In this document: piece after piece, positions 63,005 through 64,000 of the stretch
Numbering within the stretch: the first letter of the stretch is position 1
How the letters are laid out: every line of letters begins with the position of its first letter
NCBI GenBank assembly: GCA_963849885.1
Contig: CAWKIV010000013.1
Span: forward strand, 62,001-126,000
Origin: CADCTP01 sp963849885
Lineage (GTDB): Bacteria > Actinomycetota > Actinomycetes > Mycobacteriales > CADCTP01
Length of the DNA stretch: 64,000 nt
Reading direction: 5' to 3'
Translations under genes and position numbers: made by a program
Notes under the pieces: model-generated
The model's input: only the letters and a program-made list of their open reading frames with translations
Database searches by the model: none
Told to the model about the DNA's origin: nothing

Positions 63005-63721
63005 GTGACGTACGAGCCGGTGCGCCGGGAGTCGGTGGCCGACCTGGTGTTCGGCCGGCTGCGCGACTCGATCCTGGCCGGCGAGCTGCCGCCGGACGCC
63101 GCGCTGCCGGCCGAGCGGGAGCTGGCCGCCCGCTTCGGGGTCAACCGGCACGCGGTCCGGGAGGCGGTCAAGCGGCTGGAGCAGGTGCGGCTGGTGCGGG
63201 TCGCGCAGGGCACCGACACCCGGGTCACCGACTGGCGCCGGCACGCCGGGCTGGACGTCGCCGCGCAGCTCGCCGGCGCCGCCGACAAGCTCGCCGTGGC
63301 CACCATGACCCGGGACATGCTGGAGATGCGGGCCTGCATCGGCGCGGACGCGGCCCGGCTCTGCGCCGAGCGGGCCACCGCCGAGGCCCGGGCCGAGGTG
63401 GTCGCGCTGGCCGAGGCGTACGCGGGGATCGGCGCGGACGTCGACCAGCTGGCCGCGGCCAACATCGACCTGTGGCGGGCGATCGTGCTCGGCTCCCGCA
63501 ACGTGGCCTACCTGCTCGCCTTCAACAGCCTGGTCGGGCACGCGCTCGCGGTGGCCCCGGTGCCGCCGGCGCACCGGACGGCCGAGCTGCTGGACGTGCC
63601 CGGACACCGGCGGCTGGCCCGCCTGATCGACGCCGGCGCCGCCGCCGAGGCCGCCGAGCAGGCCCGGCGGCTGCTGGACCGCAGCGTGGCGGCCGCCGCC
63701 GTACCGGAGGGGAGATCCTGA
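63005..63721 (+). CDS. FadR-subfamily GntR transcriptional regulator
   Basis: 238 residues. Winged helix: SVADLVFGRLRDSILAGELP, PAERELAARFGVNRHAVREA, VKRLEQVRLVRVAQGTDTRV; the C-terminal FCD effector domain follows (MLEMRACIGADAARLCAERA, ANIDLWRAIVLGSRNVAYLL). FCD proteins usually bind small organic acids. Start GTG with GGGAGAAG about ten bases upstream. Its stop is one base from the desaturase-family gene start, which it probably controls. Confidence 0.9.
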   Translation: MTYEPVRRESVADLVFGRLRDSILAGELPPDAALPAERELAARFGVNRHAVREAVKRLEQVRLVRVAQGTDTRVTDWRRHAGLDVAAQLAGAADKLAVATMTRDMLEMRACIGADAARLCAERATAEARAEVVALAEAYAGIGADVDQLAAANIDLWRAIVLGSRNVAYLLAFNSLVGHALAVAPVPPAHRTAELLDVPGHRRLARLIDAGAAAEAAEQARRLLDRSVAAAAVPEGRS

Positions 63722-63722
63722 C

Positions 63723-64000
63723 GTGGTCAACGCGATCGCCTACGCGGTCCCGGTCTTCGTCCTGGTGCTGATCCTGGAGGCGGTGTCGTACCGTTTCCTG
63801 CCCGACGACGAGGAGCGCGGCTTCGAGGTCCGGGACACCGCGACCAGCCTGTCCATGGGCATCGGCAGCCTGGTCGTCGGGCTGCCGTGGAAGGCGGTCG
63901 TGCTGGTCGCGTACGCCGGGCTCTACTCGGTGTCGCCCTGGCACCTGCCGGTGGACGCGTGGTGGGTCTGGGCGCTGCTCTTCCTGGCCGACGACCTGGC
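63723..64000 (+). CDS. Sterol desaturase/fatty-acid hydroxylase family protein (partial)
   Basis: The first 92 residues of a gene that continues past the window. YAVPVFVLVLILEAVSYRFL, then DDEERGFEVRDTATSLSMGI and GLPWKAVVLVAYAGLYSVS, match the membrane N-terminus of the sterol-desaturase family, whose di-iron His clusters would lie further on. GTG 63723 follows the regulator stop by one base; the two form an operon. Confidence 0.85.
   Translation, partial: MVNAIAYAVPVFVLVLILEAVSYRFLPDDEERGFEVRDTATSLSMGIGSLVVGLPWKAVVLVAYAGLYSVSPWHLPVDAWWVWALLFLADDL

Overview
Organism. The window is a very GC-rich (clearly above 70% by eye), gene-dense chromosomal stretch from an actinomycete. Evidence for this is the mycothiol enzyme MshB, the DUF3117 micro-protein, an actinobacterial DapD, a FolP2-type pteroate-synthase paralogue, a mycobacterial Sdh1-type succinate dehydrogenase, a DUF222/HNH (13E12-type) protein, many GTG starts and many genes that look leaderless. 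A Micromonosporaceae-like host fits, but I cannot fix the genus without a search.

Layout 0-19 kb. This is a conserved housekeeping block: amino-acid ABC transporter genes, glgC and divergent glgA/glgM (glycogen/maltose-1-phosphate), a damaged PTH2-type peptidyl-tRNA hydrolase gene swollen by tandem repeats, DUF3117, an enoyl-CoA hydratase, tag, an SRPBCC protein, a repeat-rich DivIVA-domain protein, folP2, two LOG-family genes, a lipoprotein, divergent dapE and dapD, a lysozyme-like protein, a methyltransferase, the relic of a metallo-hydrolase, dapC with an apparent frameshift, fdxA, a GNAT acetyltransferase and pxpA. Marker genes from typA (33-35 kb) through mshB, fdxA, dapC, dapE/D, LOG, folP2, tag, DUF3117 to glgA/glgC run in the order I remember for M. 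tuberculosis Rv1165-Rv1213, reversed in this orientation.

Layout 19-43 kb. A secreted M14 carboxypeptidase with a P-domain; a large fusion of an endonuclease-Q-like PHP nuclease to a UvrD-type helicase; a flavin reductase, a DUF6113-like membrane protein and mshB; a five-gene oligopeptide ABC operon with a strong hairpin after the binding-protein gene; typA; sdhA-sdhB-sdhC; tldD-tldE; a NUDIX hydrolase; a pterin carbinolamine dehydratase; and a GH13 alpha-glucosidase.

Layout 43-64 kb. This part is more accessory and eroded: a phosphotransferase whose 3' end is copied twice downstream, a dead IS256-family transposase, a DUF222/HNH gene, a methyltransferase, a P450, a GT39-like membrane glycosyltransferase (frameshift), an NTF2-like fragment, a MocR-type regulator lacking the middle of its aminotransferase domain, an L,D-transpeptidase-like protein, an ArsR-type regulator with a clear operator before a divergent MFS exporter, a second MFS exporter (frameshift), ychF, a secreted PHB-depolymerase-type esterase, rmuC, a DUF6542-like protein, a FadR/GntR regulator with its operator, and the start of a sterol-desaturase-family gene that runs off the end.

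Cross-cutting signals. (1) About twenty genes have a TANNNT hexamer 6-8 bases before the start codon, the signature of leaderless mRNAs; glgC and glgA share a 23-bp gap in which two such hexamers overlap. (2) Four conserved genes are each broken by one base in a GC run, which needs resequencing before they are called pseudogenes. (3) Two genes look like in-frame internal deletions. (4) Several palindromic or tandem repeats occur, one lying in frame inside the nuclease-helicase gene. No tRNA, rRNA or CRISPR array was seen.
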